Assembly (NCBI GenBank): GCA_903835235.1
Contig: CAILMF010000044.1
Coordinates: 1 to 64,000 of the forward strand
Direction: 5' to 3'
Length of the DNA stretch: 64,000 nt
Source: an uncultured Rhodospirillales bacterium
GTDB lineage: Bacteria > Pseudomonadota > Alphaproteobacteria > Acetobacterales > Acetobacteraceae
Shown here: positions 42,109 through 49,583 of the stretch, one piece after another
Layout: every line of letters begins with the position of its first letter
How positions within the stretch are numbered: the stretch's first letter is position 1
Notes under the pieces: generated by a model
Told to the model about the DNA's origin: nothing
What the model saw: the letters and a program-made list of their open reading frames with translations, nothing else
The model's database searches: none
Translations under genes and position numbers: made by a program

Positions 42109-42426
42109 TCAGCGCCGGCCGCCGCGGCGCCCGCTGCTGCTTCGCGCGCCGGCATGCCCGCGGATGACGCCGCCGCGGTGGACATGGCCGAACCGGCCGA
42201 CGCCGACGAAGCCGGCATAGATGCCCGGCCCATGCCAGCCACCCCAATAGGGCGCATGGTCGGCCACCAGCACCGGCGGGGCCACCCAGGGCGGCTCGTC
42301 CGGCGCCCAGGGCGGGCCATGCGCGCCTTCATGCCCCTCCAGCGCCACCATGGGGGAGGGCGGGACGCCGGCGCATCCGGCCAGCAGGGCGCTGGCCAGC
42401 AGCAGGGCAGGGGCGGTCAGGCGCAT
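42109..42426 (-). CDS. Putative lipoprotein, unknown
   Basis: 105 aa. MRLTAPALLLASALLAGCAG is a lipoprotein signal with lipobox LAGC (Cys18). The mature part is rich in Trp, Pro, His and Gly (PPWVAPPVLVADHAPYWGGWHG) and ends in a basic tail (RSSSGRRGGRR). No domain recognised. It is monocistronic between rpmE and twin-hairpin copy A. Confidence 0.6.
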   Translation of the reverse strand: MRLTAPALLLASALLAGCAGVPPSPMVALEGHEGAHGPPWAPDEPPWVAPPVLVADHAPYWGGWHGPGIYAGFVGVGRFGHVHRGGVIRGHAGARSSSGRRGGRR

Positions 42427-42473
42427 CGGTGTTCCCCATGCCCCCGGGCGAGTCCCGGGCGGCAGCGCAGGTT

Positions 42474-42576
42474 AGAGCACCATGCGCCCTGCCGGGCGCA
42501 TTTCGTGCTCTATAACTTGTTGAAACTAGAGCAAGAAATCCGTTCTGATGATTTCATCAGAACGGATATTGCTCTA
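42474..42576 (+). repeat. Twin-hairpin element, copy A
   Basis: Hairpin 1 AGAGCACCATGCGCC - CTGCC - GGGCGCATTTCGTGCTCT; spacer ATAACTTGTTGAAACT; hairpin 2 AGAGCAA-gaa-ATCCGTTCTGATGA / TCATCAGAACGGAT-a-TTGCTCT (14-bp perfect inner stem). Its last CTA is the TAG stop of the lipoprotein at 42574. Confidence 0.88.
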
Positions 42577-42735
42577 GTCGATGGCGTCGCCGACCGCATG
42601 GATCGGCGCCCCGATCGGTTTGCCGACCACCGGCACGACCTGGATGATGTCGCCGGCCGCGCGGAACGGCAACGCCACCAGGCCACAGCCGGAGAGCAGC
42701 ACACAACAGAGCAGGGGCAGCAGGAGCTTCTTCAT
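42574..42735 (-). CDS. Small lipoprotein
   Basis: 53 aa, below usual length cut-offs. MKKLLLPLLCCVLLSGCGLV is a lipoprotein signal with lipobox LSGC (Cys17). The mature peptide has ALPFRAAGDIIQVVPVVGKP and ends IHAVGDAID. A ribosome site is weak (GGCGGGGC). The TAG stop lies in twin-hairpin copy A. Resembles short conserved lipoproteins with a PxRxxxDxxxxVPVVG core (possibly DUF6726-like, by memory only). Confidence 0.65.
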   Translation of the reverse strand: MKKLLLPLLCCVLLSGCGLVALPFRAAGDIIQVVPVVGKPIGAPIHAVGDAID

Positions 42736-42802
42736 GCCCCGCCAACGCGCCATGCCTGCCCTGGTTTGACCCCTGCGGAAACCGGCGCCAAAGCTGCGCC
42801 GC

Positions 42803-43648
42803 ATGAATATCCTTTCCATCCAGAGCCAGGTGGCCTGGGGCCATGTCGGCAATGCCGCCGCGGTCTTCCCGTTGCAGCGCCTGGGGGCCGAGGTCTGGGC
42901 GGTGCCGACGGTGCTGTTCAGCAACCACCCCGGCCATGGCGGCTTCCGCGGCCAGCCGGTGGCGCCGGCGCTGATCCGGGACCTGGTGGCCGGCCTGGCC
43001 GAGCGCGGCGCGCTGCCTGGCTGCGACGCGGTGCTGGCGGGGTACCTGGGCAGCCTGGAGACCGGGGCCGCGGTGCTGGAGGCGGTGGCGCAGGCCAAGG
43101 CCGCCAACCCCGCCGCCTGGTTCTGCCTGGACCCGGTGATCGGCGATGCCGGCCGGGTCTATGTGCGCGCCGGCATCCCCGAATTCCTGCGCGACCAGGC
43201 GCTGCCCCGCGCCGACCTGGCCACGCCGAACCAGTTCGAGCTGGAATGGCTGACCGGGCAGGCGGTGGCGACGCTGGCGGAGGCCAAGGCGGCGCTGGCG
43301 CGGTTGCAGGCCATGGGGCCGCGCTGCGTGCTGGCCACCAGCCTGGCCCTGGCCGACACGCCGCCCGACAGCCTGGACCTGCTGGCGGCCGAGGCCGGCG
43401 CCTGCTGGCGGCTGCGGGTGCCGCGGCTGGCGCAGCACTTCTCCGGCGCCGGGGATACGATTGCCGCGCTGTTCCTGTTCCATCGGCTGGCTAGCGGCAG
43501 CGTGCGGGTGGCGCTGGAGGCGGCGGCGAGCAGCGTGCATGGCCTGCTGCGCCGCACAGCCGAAGCGGGGGCGACCGAGTTGCTGACCGTGGCGGCGCAG
43601 CAGGAGTTCGTCGCGCCAAGCCGGCGGTTCACCGCGGAAGCCTGCTGA
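42803..43648 (+). CDS. pdxY: Pyridoxal kinase
   Basis: 281 aa PfkB-like vitamin kinase. MNILSIQSQVAWGHVGNAAAVFPLQRLG, TVLFSNHPGHGGFRG (about 37-51), GYLGS, LDPVIGDAGRVYV, TPNQFELEWLTG and the anion-hole/catalytic loop HFSGAGDTIAALFL (catalytic Asp about 222) match PdxY/PdxK. It phosphorylates pyridoxal to PLP using ATP, which the class III aminotransferase and CysK elsewhere in the window need. Monocistronic, diverging from the lipoprotein at 42735. Confidence 0.93.
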   Translation: MNILSIQSQVAWGHVGNAAAVFPLQRLGAEVWAVPTVLFSNHPGHGGFRGQPVAPALIRDLVAGLAERGALPGCDAVLAGYLGSLETGAAVLEAVAQAKAANPAAWFCLDPVIGDAGRVYVRAGIPEFLRDQALPRADLATPNQFELEWLTGQAVATLAEAKAALARLQAMGPRCVLATSLALADTPPDSLDLLAAEAGACWRLRVPRLAQHFSGAGDTIAALFLFHRLASGSVRVALEAAASSVHGLLRRTAEAGATELLTVAAQQEFVAPSRRFTAEAC

Positions 43649-43657
43649 GCCCCGGGC

Positions 43658-43692
43658 AAAAAGAAGGCCGCATACCCGTGAGGGTAGCGGCC
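43658..43692 (-). terminator. Terminator-like hairpin for leftward transcripts
   Basis: On the minus strand GGCCGC-TACCC - TCAC - GGGTA-t-GCGGCC followed by TTCTTTTTG. It ends the 220-bp structured stretch downstream of the LysR gene at 43910; its T-run suits leftward transcription. Confidence 0.7.
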
Positions 43693-43850
43693 CGAGTGAT
43701 ACAGGGAGGCTTCACGTCTGGGAGACGCAGGGTCCGGAGACCCCGTCCCGGTCATCCCGGGACCCCCAGACCCTACCCCTGTCGTACCCATGCAGGTTTG
43801 GTGAAACCAATGCGCAGACATGCGCGTTGCGCATAGTAACCAACGTGTCC
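43658..43850 (-). ncRNA. Candidate structured RNA or long 3-prime UTR
   Basis: The minus strand here has closely packed inverted repeats: ATGCGC/GCGCAT, GGTTT-CACC-AAACC, a GGGTCTGG-type arm, CCCGG-GATGA-CCGGG and GGGTC-TCC-GGACCC, ending in a terminator with T-run. It could be a small RNA or a processed LysR 3-prime UTR. A 40-codon ORF (MRNAHVCALVSPNLHGYDRG...) spans it but has no clear ribosome site. Not matched to any named RNA family. Confidence 0.35.
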
Positions 43851-43909
43851 AGCAACGTTTGAGCGGTTGATCAACGCCGCCGGCCATTCCACCGGCGACG
43901 CTCAGACGC

Positions 43910-44800
43910 TCAATGCTGCCCCGCCAGCTCCGCCACCAGGAAGTCCCGGAAAACGGCCACGCGCTTGGAATGGCGCATCTCCTCGGGGTAGACGAAGAAG
44001 GCTTCCAGCCGTGGCGTCTTCAGCTCCGGCAGCACCTGCAACAGGCCGTTCAGCTCGCTGCCCATGTAGTCCGGCAGCGCCGCCAGCCCCAGGCCCGACT
44101 GCACCGCCCGCAGCATTGCGGTGGTGCTGTTCACCTCCACCGCTGCCCGGCGCGGCGCCCCGGCGCGGCGCCCGGCCTCGCTGAGCCAGTTCACCTCGTC
44201 GATCGGCGGCCGATGGTCGCCCCAGACGATCAGCCGGTGCTCGTCCAGGTCCTCGGCCCGCTGCGGAATGCCGGCGGTCTTCAGGTATTCCGGCGCGCCG
44301 CAAATCCGCCAGCCGAAGGTGGCCAGGTGCCGCTGGATCAAATCCGGCTGCCGCGGCGGGTGCATGCGGATGGCGACATCGGCCTCGCGCATCGCCAGGT
44401 CCAGGTCGCTGTCGTCCAGCAGCAGCGTCACGCTGACATCCGGGTACAGCTTCAGGAACCGCGCCAGCCTTGGCGCCAGCCAGGCATTGCCGAAGCCGGT
44501 GGTGCTGGTCACCTTCAGCCGCCCGGCGGGGCGTTCGCGGCTTTCGGTCAGCAGTGCCTCGGTCATCGCCAGCTTGGCGAAGACCTCCCGCACCGTGCGG
44601 TTCAGCGTCTCGCCTGGCTCGGTCAGGATCAGCCCGCGGGCGTGGCGATGGAACAGCGGCACCTGCAGCGCCTCCTCCAACGCCTGGATCTGCCGCGACA
44701 CCGCAGACTGCGAAAGGTTCAGCGTCTCCCCCGCATGGGTGAAGCTGCCGGCTTCGGCCACCGCGTGGAAGACGCGGAGCTTGTCCCAGTCGAGCGGCAT
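43910..44800 (-). CDS. LysR-family transcriptional regulator
   Basis: 296 aa. wHTH: DWDKLRVFHAVAEAGSFTHAGETLNLSQSAVSRQIQALEE (about 4-43), with RGLILTEPGE. The effector domain is about 95-296 (RLKVTSTTGFGNAWLAPRL, LDLAMREADVAIRMHPP). Its ATG overlaps the TGA of trxB (TGATG at 44798-44802), so it is co-translated with thioredoxin reductase. That coupling suggests a redox or stress regulator, which is inference. Confidence 0.9.
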   Translation of the reverse strand: MPLDWDKLRVFHAVAEAGSFTHAGETLNLSQSAVSRQIQALEEALQVPLFHRHARGLILTEPGETLNRTVREVFAKLAMTEALLTESRERPAGRLKVTSTTGFGNAWLAPRLARFLKLYPDVSVTLLLDDSDLDLAMREADVAIRMHPPRQPDLIQRHLATFGWRICGAPEYLKTAGIPQRAEDLDEHRLIVWGDHRPPIDEVNWLSEAGRRAGAPRRAAVEVNSTTAMLRAVQSGLGLAALPDYMGSELNGLLQVLPELKTPRLEAFFVYPEEMRHSKRVAVFRDFLVAELAGQH

Positions 44801-45774
44801 CACCAGGCCGCCACGGCAGGTCTGTCCGCCGGCGCATGGGCCAGGAACTTCTCCGCCTCCAGGGCGGCCATGCAGCCGGTGCCGGCGGCGGTCACCGCCT
44901 GGCGATAGATCTTGTCCTGCACGTCGCCGGCGGCAAACACGCCCTCGATGTTGGTGCGGGCGGAACCGGGTACGGTCAGGATATAGCCCTCGGCGTCCAT
45001 CTCCACCTGGCCCTTGAACAGCGCGGTCGCGGGGTCGTGCCCGATGGCGACGAAGACGCCATCCAGCGCCAGTTCGCTCGTCTCGCCCGTCTTCGTGTTG
45101 CTCAGCGCCACCGCGCGGGTGGAGGGGAACTTGCCGTCGCTGGCCAGCACCGCATCCACTTTCGTGTCCCACAGCACCGTCACGTTCGGCAGCGCGAACA
45201 GCCGCTGCTGCAAAATCCGCTCGGCGCGGAAGCTGTCCCGCCGATGGATGACGGTGACGTGCTTCGCCAGGTTGGCCAGGTACAGCGCTTCCTCGACCGC
45301 GGTGTTGCCGCCGCCGATCACCGCCACGTTCTTGCCCCTGAAGAAGAAGCCATCGCAGGTGGCGCAGGCGGAAACGCCAAACCCGGAAAGCTCCTTCTCG
45401 CCGGGAATGCCGAGCCATCGCGCCTGCGCGCCGGTGCAGATCACCACCGCCTCGGCCACGTAGTCGTCACCCGAATCGCCCACCGCGCGGAACGGCCGCC
45501 GCGACAGGTCGATCGAGGTGATGATGTCGTTCACGATGCGCGTCCCGACATGCTCGGCCTGCTGCTGCATCTGCTCCATCAGGAAGGGCCCCTGGATGGT
45601 GCTGGCGAAGCCCGGGTAATTCTCCACGTCGGTGGTGATCATCAGCTGGCCACCCGGCTGCAACCCGGCCACCACCATCGGTTTCAGCCCGGCCCGCGCC
45701 GCATAGATCGCCGCGGTATAGCCCGCGGGGCCAGCGCCGATGATGAGGAGGCGGATGCTGTGGCTGGTGGACAA
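44800..45774 (-). CDS. trxB: Thioredoxin-disulfide reductase
   Basis: 324 aa from TTG 45774 (GGGAACC upstream); an earlier in-frame GTG would add 12 residues without family similarity. FAD motif LLIIGAGPAGYTAAIYAARA (about 8-27), GGQLMITTDVENYPGF, redox-active CATC in SACATCDGFFFRG (about 135-150), NADP motif VIGGGNTAVEEAL and C-terminal GVFAAGDVQDKIYRQAVTAAGTG. It reduces thioredoxin with NADPH. It diverges from an Lrp-family regulator at 45961 and is coupled to the LysR gene. Confidence 0.94.
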   Translation of the reverse strand: MSTSHSIRLLIIGAGPAGYTAAIYAARAGLKPMVVAGLQPGGQLMITTDVENYPGFASTIQGPFLMEQMQQQAEHVGTRIVNDIITSIDLSRRPFRAVGDSGDDYVAEAVVICTGAQARWLGIPGEKELSGFGVSACATCDGFFFRGKNVAVIGGGNTAVEEALYLANLAKHVTVIHRRDSFRAERILQQRLFALPNVTVLWDTKVDAVLASDGKFPSTRAVALSNTKTGETSELALDGVFVAIGHDPATALFKGQVEMDAEGYILTVPGSARTNIEGVFAAGDVQDKIYRQAVTAAGTGCMAALEAEKFLAHAPADRPAVAAW

Positions 45775-45960
45775 GACACGGTTCCCGAACTGACTGCCGT
45801 GACGATTCACGGCAGGGCGCACCGGCTCCCGCGGTCGAGTCCCGCCGCAAACCGTGCCACCGCAGCAAAGCATATCTGCATGCCATGCACAGCGAACAAC
45901 CCTAACCCTTGCGGACCGCTCCGCGAGCAATGATATTGCGCGCCAAGCCCAGCTTTCGCA

Positions 45961-46455
45961 ATGAAACCGACACATATGACCCCTGAAACCGATGCCGAAC
46001 TCGATGCAGTTGACCGCCAGATCCTGGCGGAGCTGCAGCAGGACGGCCGGATGACCAATGTCGAGCTGGCCAAGCGCGTCGGCCTCTCCGCCCCGCCCTG
46101 CCTCCGCCGCGTCCGCCGGCTGGAGGAGATCGGCGTGATCCGCGGCTACCACGCCGACCTGGACCCGGTGGCGCTGGGCTACGAGATCACCTTCTTCGCC
46201 CTGGTCGCGCTGGAGAGCCAGAAGGACGCGGTGCTGACCGCCTTCGAGGCGATGATGCGCGCCTGGCCGGAGGTGCGCGAATGCCACATGATCCGCGGCG
46301 GCGGCGACTTCCTGCTGCGCCTGGTCGCCCGCGACACCGCGCATGAGAACGCGCTGACCAGCAAGCTGACCGCGGTGGACCAGGTGGCCCGGGTGCAGAC
46401 CTTGCAGACCATCCGCACCGCGAAGGGCGAGGCCGGCGTGCCCGTGCCGGCCTGA
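45961..46455 (+). CDS. Lrp/AsnC-family transcriptional regulator
   Basis: 164 aa. HTH: LDAVDRQILAELQQDGRMTNVELAKRVGLSAPPCLRRVRRLEE (about 14-56). The C-terminal RAM domain is about 75-150 (FFALVALESQKDAVLTAFEAMM, VRECHMIRGGGDFLLRLVARD). The classical arrangement of an Lrp-type gene divergent from trxB is widespread in alphaproteobacteria. It is followed 16 nt downstream by an MFS transporter, a possible target. An in-frame ATG at 45976 is an alternative start. Confidence 0.92.
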   Translation: MKPTHMTPETDAELDAVDRQILAELQQDGRMTNVELAKRVGLSAPPCLRRVRRLEEIGVIRGYHADLDPVALGYEITFFALVALESQKDAVLTAFEAMMRAWPEVRECHMIRGGGDFLLRLVARDTAHENALTSKLTAVDQVARVQTLQTIRTAKGEAGVPVPA

Positions 46456-46471
46456 CGCTGGCCGCCCGCGG

Positions 46472-47662
46472 GTGACCCCTGGCTCCCCCGGTTTCATCGC
46501 CGCCATCGTCACCGCGCAGGTGCTGACGCAGGTTGGCGCCTTCAGCCTGCCGGCGCTGCTGCCGCACTACATCGGCGCCTGGAACCTGACGCCGAGCGAG
46601 GCGGGCTGGCTGATCGGCGTGTTCTTCGCCGCCTATGTGCCGGCCGTGCCGCTGCTGGCGGCGCTGACGGACAGGGTGCCGGCGCGCCGCGTCTACCTGT
46701 TGGGCACCGGCTGCACGGCGCTGGCGCATCTGGGCTTCGGCCTGCTGGCGGAGGGGTTCTGGCCTGGCATGGCGTTCCGCGCCCTGGCCGGGCTGGGCTG
46801 GGCCGGCGCCTATATGCCGGGGCTGAAGGCGCTGGCGGACCCGCTTGCCGGCGCAGCGCAATCCCGCGCGGTGTCCTGGCATGCCGCGGGCATCGGCATT
46901 GCCGGGGCCAGCTCCTTCGTCATCGCCGGCGCGCTGGATGCCGCCTTCGGCCCGACCAGCGCCTTCCTGTTCGGCGGGCTGGCGGCGGCCGGCGCCTTCG
47001 GCATTGCGCTGCTGGTGATGCCGGGGACTGCCCCCAAGCCGGGGCCGCGCCGCAACCTGCTGGACTACCGCCCGGTGCTGCGCAACCGCCGCGCCATGGC
47101 CTGGATCGCCGGCTACACCGTCCATACCTGGGAACTGGCGGCGCTGCGCGCCTGGGGCGTGGTGTTCCTGGCCGCCGCGCTGCTGAAGCCGGGCACGCCC
47201 ACCTGGCTGCCGGGGGCGCCCCTGCTGTTCACCGTCGCCGGGCTGGCCGGGGTGGCCATTTCCATCACCGGCAACGAGACCGCGCTGAAATACGGCCGCA
47301 ACCGGGTGGTGCATGCCGCCATCCTCGCCGCCGCCACGCTTTCCCTGCTGACCGGCTGGGCGGTGGCGCTGTGGGCGCCGCTGGCGGTGGCCGCCGTCAT
47401 CCTGTGGAATGCCTGCATCTACCTGGACAGTTCGGCGCTGACCGCCGGCACGGTGCAGGCGGCGGAGCCGGAACATCGCGGCGCCACCATGGGGCTGCAC
47501 AGCATGGCCGGGTACGCCGGCGGCTGCGTCGGCCCCATCGGCGTGGGCCTGGCGCTGGAATGGCTGGGCGACGGCGCGCTGGGCTGGGGCCTTGGCTTTG
47601 GCCACCTGGCGCTGGTGACGCTGGCGGGGTTGTGGGTGGTGCGCCGGCTGGGCCGTGCCTGA
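46472..47662 (+). CDS. MFS transporter
   Basis: 396 aa from GTG 46472. Twelve hydrophobic helices. LPHYIGAWNLTPSEAGWLIGVFFAAYVPAVPLLAALTDRVPARRVYL contains the MFS motif A region (GxxxD-R). The second-half loop has MGLHSMAGYAGGCVGPIGVGL. It resembles CynX/NimT-like or putative drug exporters; substrate unknown. It follows the Lrp gene by 16 nt, so the regulator may control its own downstream transporter, a common Lrp/AsnC pattern. Followed by a VOC-like gene 18 nt on. Confidence 0.85.
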   Translation: MTPGSPGFIAAIVTAQVLTQVGAFSLPALLPHYIGAWNLTPSEAGWLIGVFFAAYVPAVPLLAALTDRVPARRVYLLGTGCTALAHLGFGLLAEGFWPGMAFRALAGLGWAGAYMPGLKALADPLAGAAQSRAVSWHAAGIGIAGASSFVIAGALDAAFGPTSAFLFGGLAAAGAFGIALLVMPGTAPKPGPRRNLLDYRPVLRNRRAMAWIAGYTVHTWELAALRAWGVVFLAAALLKPGTPTWLPGAPLLFTVAGLAGVAISITGNETALKYGRNRVVHAAILAAATLSLLTGWAVALWAPLAVAAVILWNACIYLDSSALTAGTVQAAEPEHRGATMGLHSMAGYAGGCVGPIGVGLALEWLGDGALGWGLGFGHLALVTLAGLWVVRRLGRA

Positions 47663-47680
47663 ACGAACGGGAGAAATGCC

Positions 47681-48154
47681 TTGCAGAAGATCACCCCCTT
47701 CCTGTGGTTCGACCACCAGGCGGAGGAAGCCGTCGCCTTCTATTGCGCCACCTTCCGCGAGGCGGTGGCCGGCGCCGTAACCCGCTACCCCGAGGGCACG
47801 CCCGGCCGCGCCGGCAGCGTGATGACCGCCAGCTTCACCCTGGCGGGGCTGGAGTTCACCGCGCTGAATGGCGGCCCCTACTACCAGTTCAGCGGCGCCA
47901 TCTCCTTCGTGGTGCGCTGCGCCGACCAGGCCGAGGTGGATGAGGTCTGGGACCGCCTGGCCGCAGGCGGCACGCCGCACCAATGCGGCTGGATCAGCGA
48001 CCGCTTCGGCGTCACCTGGCAGGTGGTGCCGGCCGAGATGCTGGACCTGCTGGGCCGCGGCGACGCCGCTGCGAATGGGCGGATGATGCAGGTGATGATG
48101 CCGATGGTGAAGCTGGACCTGCCGGCGCTGCGCCGCGCCTGGCACGGCGGCTGA
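47681..48154 (+). CDS. PhnB-like VOC-fold protein
   Basis: 157 aa from TTG 47681 with GGGAG eight bases upstream. Start MQKITPFLWFDHQAEEAVAFYCATF, then YPEGTPGRAGSVMTASFTLAGLEFTALNGGP and CGWISDRFGVTWQVVP are the 3-demethylubiquinone methyltransferase-like (PhnB) subfamily of VOC proteins, usually of unknown activity. It lies 18 nt after the MFS gene and is likely in the same unit. Confidence 0.85.
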   Translation: MQKITPFLWFDHQAEEAVAFYCATFREAVAGAVTRYPEGTPGRAGSVMTASFTLAGLEFTALNGGPYYQFSGAISFVVRCADQAEVDEVWDRLAAGGTPHQCGWISDRFGVTWQVVPAEMLDLLGRGDAAANGRMMQVMMPMVKLDLPALRRAWHGG

Positions 48155-48221
48155 GAGGGCGGCACCCGAGGAGACAACGCTGAGTGTGACGCCGCCAAGG
48201 TGCCGACGCCAACAGGGCACC

Positions 48222-48330
48222 GCGCCCCAGGGCATCGCGGTCAGGGCATCACGGTCAGGGCATCGCTGCCAGGGGGGCCGCTGCCAGGGGGGGGGGGCCG
48301 CTGCCTGGGGGGCGCTGCCAGGCGGCGCCG
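48222..48330. repeat. Low-complexity tandem repeats with an 11-G run
   Basis: Three direct copies of a CAGGGCATCnCGGT-like 14-mer, then copies of GCTGCCAGGGGGG including an uninterrupted run of 11 G at 48287-48297 and 6 G at 48307-48312. Lies between the convergent PhnB-like and cupin genes; the G-runs could form quadruplexes and are slippage-prone. Confidence 0.75.
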
Positions 48331-48382
48331 CCCGACTTGGCGACTTCCGGCCGGGCTGCGCCTCGGCGGATGCTGCCTGAGC

Positions 48383-48802
48383 TCAGCTGGGCACGCGCGC
48401 CGCCAGCAGGGCGTCCAGCGCCGGCAGCAGCACGATGCCGTCCTGGTCGCTGCCGGAGGAATGCACCACCAGCCAGGTGCAGGGCGCGCCGCTCTCATTG
48501 GCCGGTGCGTGCGCGACATCCGCGGGGATGAAGACCTGGTCGCCCTGGCGCGCCAGCAGGCGGTGTTCCAGCTGGCTGCCGTGGTACACCGCGCATTCGC
48601 CGTGCAGCATGTAGGCGATGGTCTCGATCTTGTCGTGGTAATGCGCCTTTGCCCTGGCGCCGGGCGGCATCGGCAGCACGTTCATGCAGATGCGCTGCGC
48701 CCCCACGGTTTCGGCCGAAGCGCCGGCGCCATAGGTGAAGCCCTGCTTGCCGACATAGGTCTGCCCCGGCGAGACCACCTGCACCCCTGAGCCTGCCGTC
48801 AT
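48383..48802 (-). CDS. Cupin-domain protein
   Basis: 139 aa from ATG 48802 (AAGGGGGCAAGGGCG upstream); a longer frame begins at 48916 without a ribosome site. The single cupin barrel has motif 1 in GARAKAHYHDKIETIAYMLHGEC (H-x-H...E) and motif 2 in GDQVFIPADVAHAPANES. It binds a metal and may be an isomerase or dioxygenase; no substrate evident. It converges on the PhnB-like gene across the G-run repeats and diverges from the repeat-protein gene at 48939. Confidence 0.82.
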   Translation of the reverse strand: MTAGSGVQVVSPGQTYVGKQGFTYGAGASAETVGAQRICMNVLPMPPGARAKAHYHDKIETIAYMLHGECAVYHGSQLEHRLLARQGDQVFIPADVAHAPANESGAPCTWLVVHSSGSDQDGIVLLPALDALLAARVPS

Positions 48803-48938
48803 CGCCCTTGCCCCCTTGTCTCCGTGGCAAGCTTGGCCGGCGGGGCGCGGGCTGGCAATTGCCGCGGCGCGGGCCGGCTTCGCTTGCCGTGGCGTAGAGT
48901 TCATGATATGTTCCATATCCAGGCGTAAGGATCAAGTG

Positions 48939-49583
48939 ATGATTGCCGACCAACCCCCTTCCGCCGGACAGCGTTTTGGCGGTGTGGCCGCGGCGCGGAT
49001 GGCGGACTGGCCCGCGGGCGGCGGGGCCGGGCCGGGCAGGGCCGGGGAGGCGTCCGGAACCGGCGGTGCCGGACTGGGGCGGCTGGGAGGTTTGTCCAAA
49101 ACCGGCGGTGTTGGTCGGCGGCGGTTGAGGGCTTTGTCCGAAAGCGGCGCTGCCGGACTGGGGCGGTTGGGGGATTTGTCCGAAAGCGACGCTGCTGGCT
49201 TGGGGCGGTTGGGAGGTTTGTCCGAAAGCGGCGGTGCTGGCTTAGGACGGTTGGGGGATTTGTCCGAAAGCGGCGGTGCTGGCTTGGGGCGCCCGCGGGA
49301 TTTGTCCAAAACCGGCGGTCCCGGCCTGGGGCGCCCGCGGGATTTGTCCAAAACCGGTGGTCCCAGCCTGGGTCGCCTGGGAGATTTGTCCAAAACCAGC
49401 GGTCCCAGCCTTGGTCATCAGCGGGGTTTGTCCGAAACCAGCGGTCCCGGCCCGGGCCACCTGAGCGATTTGTCCGAAACCGGCAATGCTGGCCGACGCC
49501 CCCTGCGCCCTGCGTCCGCAACCCACGGCCCGGCCCCCCTCTCGCCGCGCCCGTCAGCCAAAGCCCGCGGAGCCACGCCATGA
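48939..49583 (+). CDS. 14-residue tandem-repeat protein, unknown
   Basis: 214 aa from ATG 48939, preceded by AAGGATCAAGTG. Residues about 35-195 are twelve 14-residue units of the type LSESGGAGLGRLGD, encoded by 42-bp units of constant length. Between copies many base changes are silent in this frame (CTG GGG CGG, TTG GGG CGG, TTA GGA CGG, CTG GGT CGC), which supports translation. The stop overlaps the MFS start as ATGA. No signal peptide or known domain. The Gly/Leu/Arg/Ser composition suggests a flexible or linear-repeat protein. The alternative is a non-coding minisatellite with an accidental frame. Confidence 0.5.
   Translation: MIADQPPSAGQRFGGVAAARMADWPAGGGAGPGRAGEASGTGGAGLGRLGGLSKTGGVGRRRLRALSESGAAGLGRLGDLSESDAAGLGRLGGLSESGGAGLGRLGDLSESGGAGLGRPRDLSKTGGPGLGRPRDLSKTGGPSLGRLGDLSKTSGPSLGHQRGLSETSGPGPGHLSDLSETGNAGRRPLRPASATHGPAPLSPRPSAKARGATP
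49049..49532. repeat. 42-bp direct repeats, about twelve copies without indels
   Basis: TTTGTCC starts at 49091, 49133, 49175, 49217, 49259, 49301, 49343, 49385, 49427 and 49469, every 42 bp exactly, with degenerate copies at 49049 and 49511. The core GGTTTGTCCAAAACC in some copies is a GGTTT/AAACC inverted repeat. 42 bp equals four helical turns at 10.5 bp per turn. There are no unique spacers, so this is not a CRISPR. Confidence 0.93.

Noticed and set aside
43690-43840. A 40-codon minus-strand ORF (MRNAHVCALVSPNLHGYDRG...)
   Set aside because: No ribosome site and composition dictated by the palindromes; treated as structured non-coding DNA instead.
48932-49393. Minus-strand frame of the 42-bp repeats (Pro/Lys-rich, DKSPNRPKPAPPLS units)
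   Set aside because: All three-fold frames stay open because the period is 42 bp. The minus frame has no ribosome site, and silent changes favour the plus frame.
49049-49532. CRISPR array
   Set aside because: The units are contiguous and similar throughout; there are no unique spacers and no cas genes.
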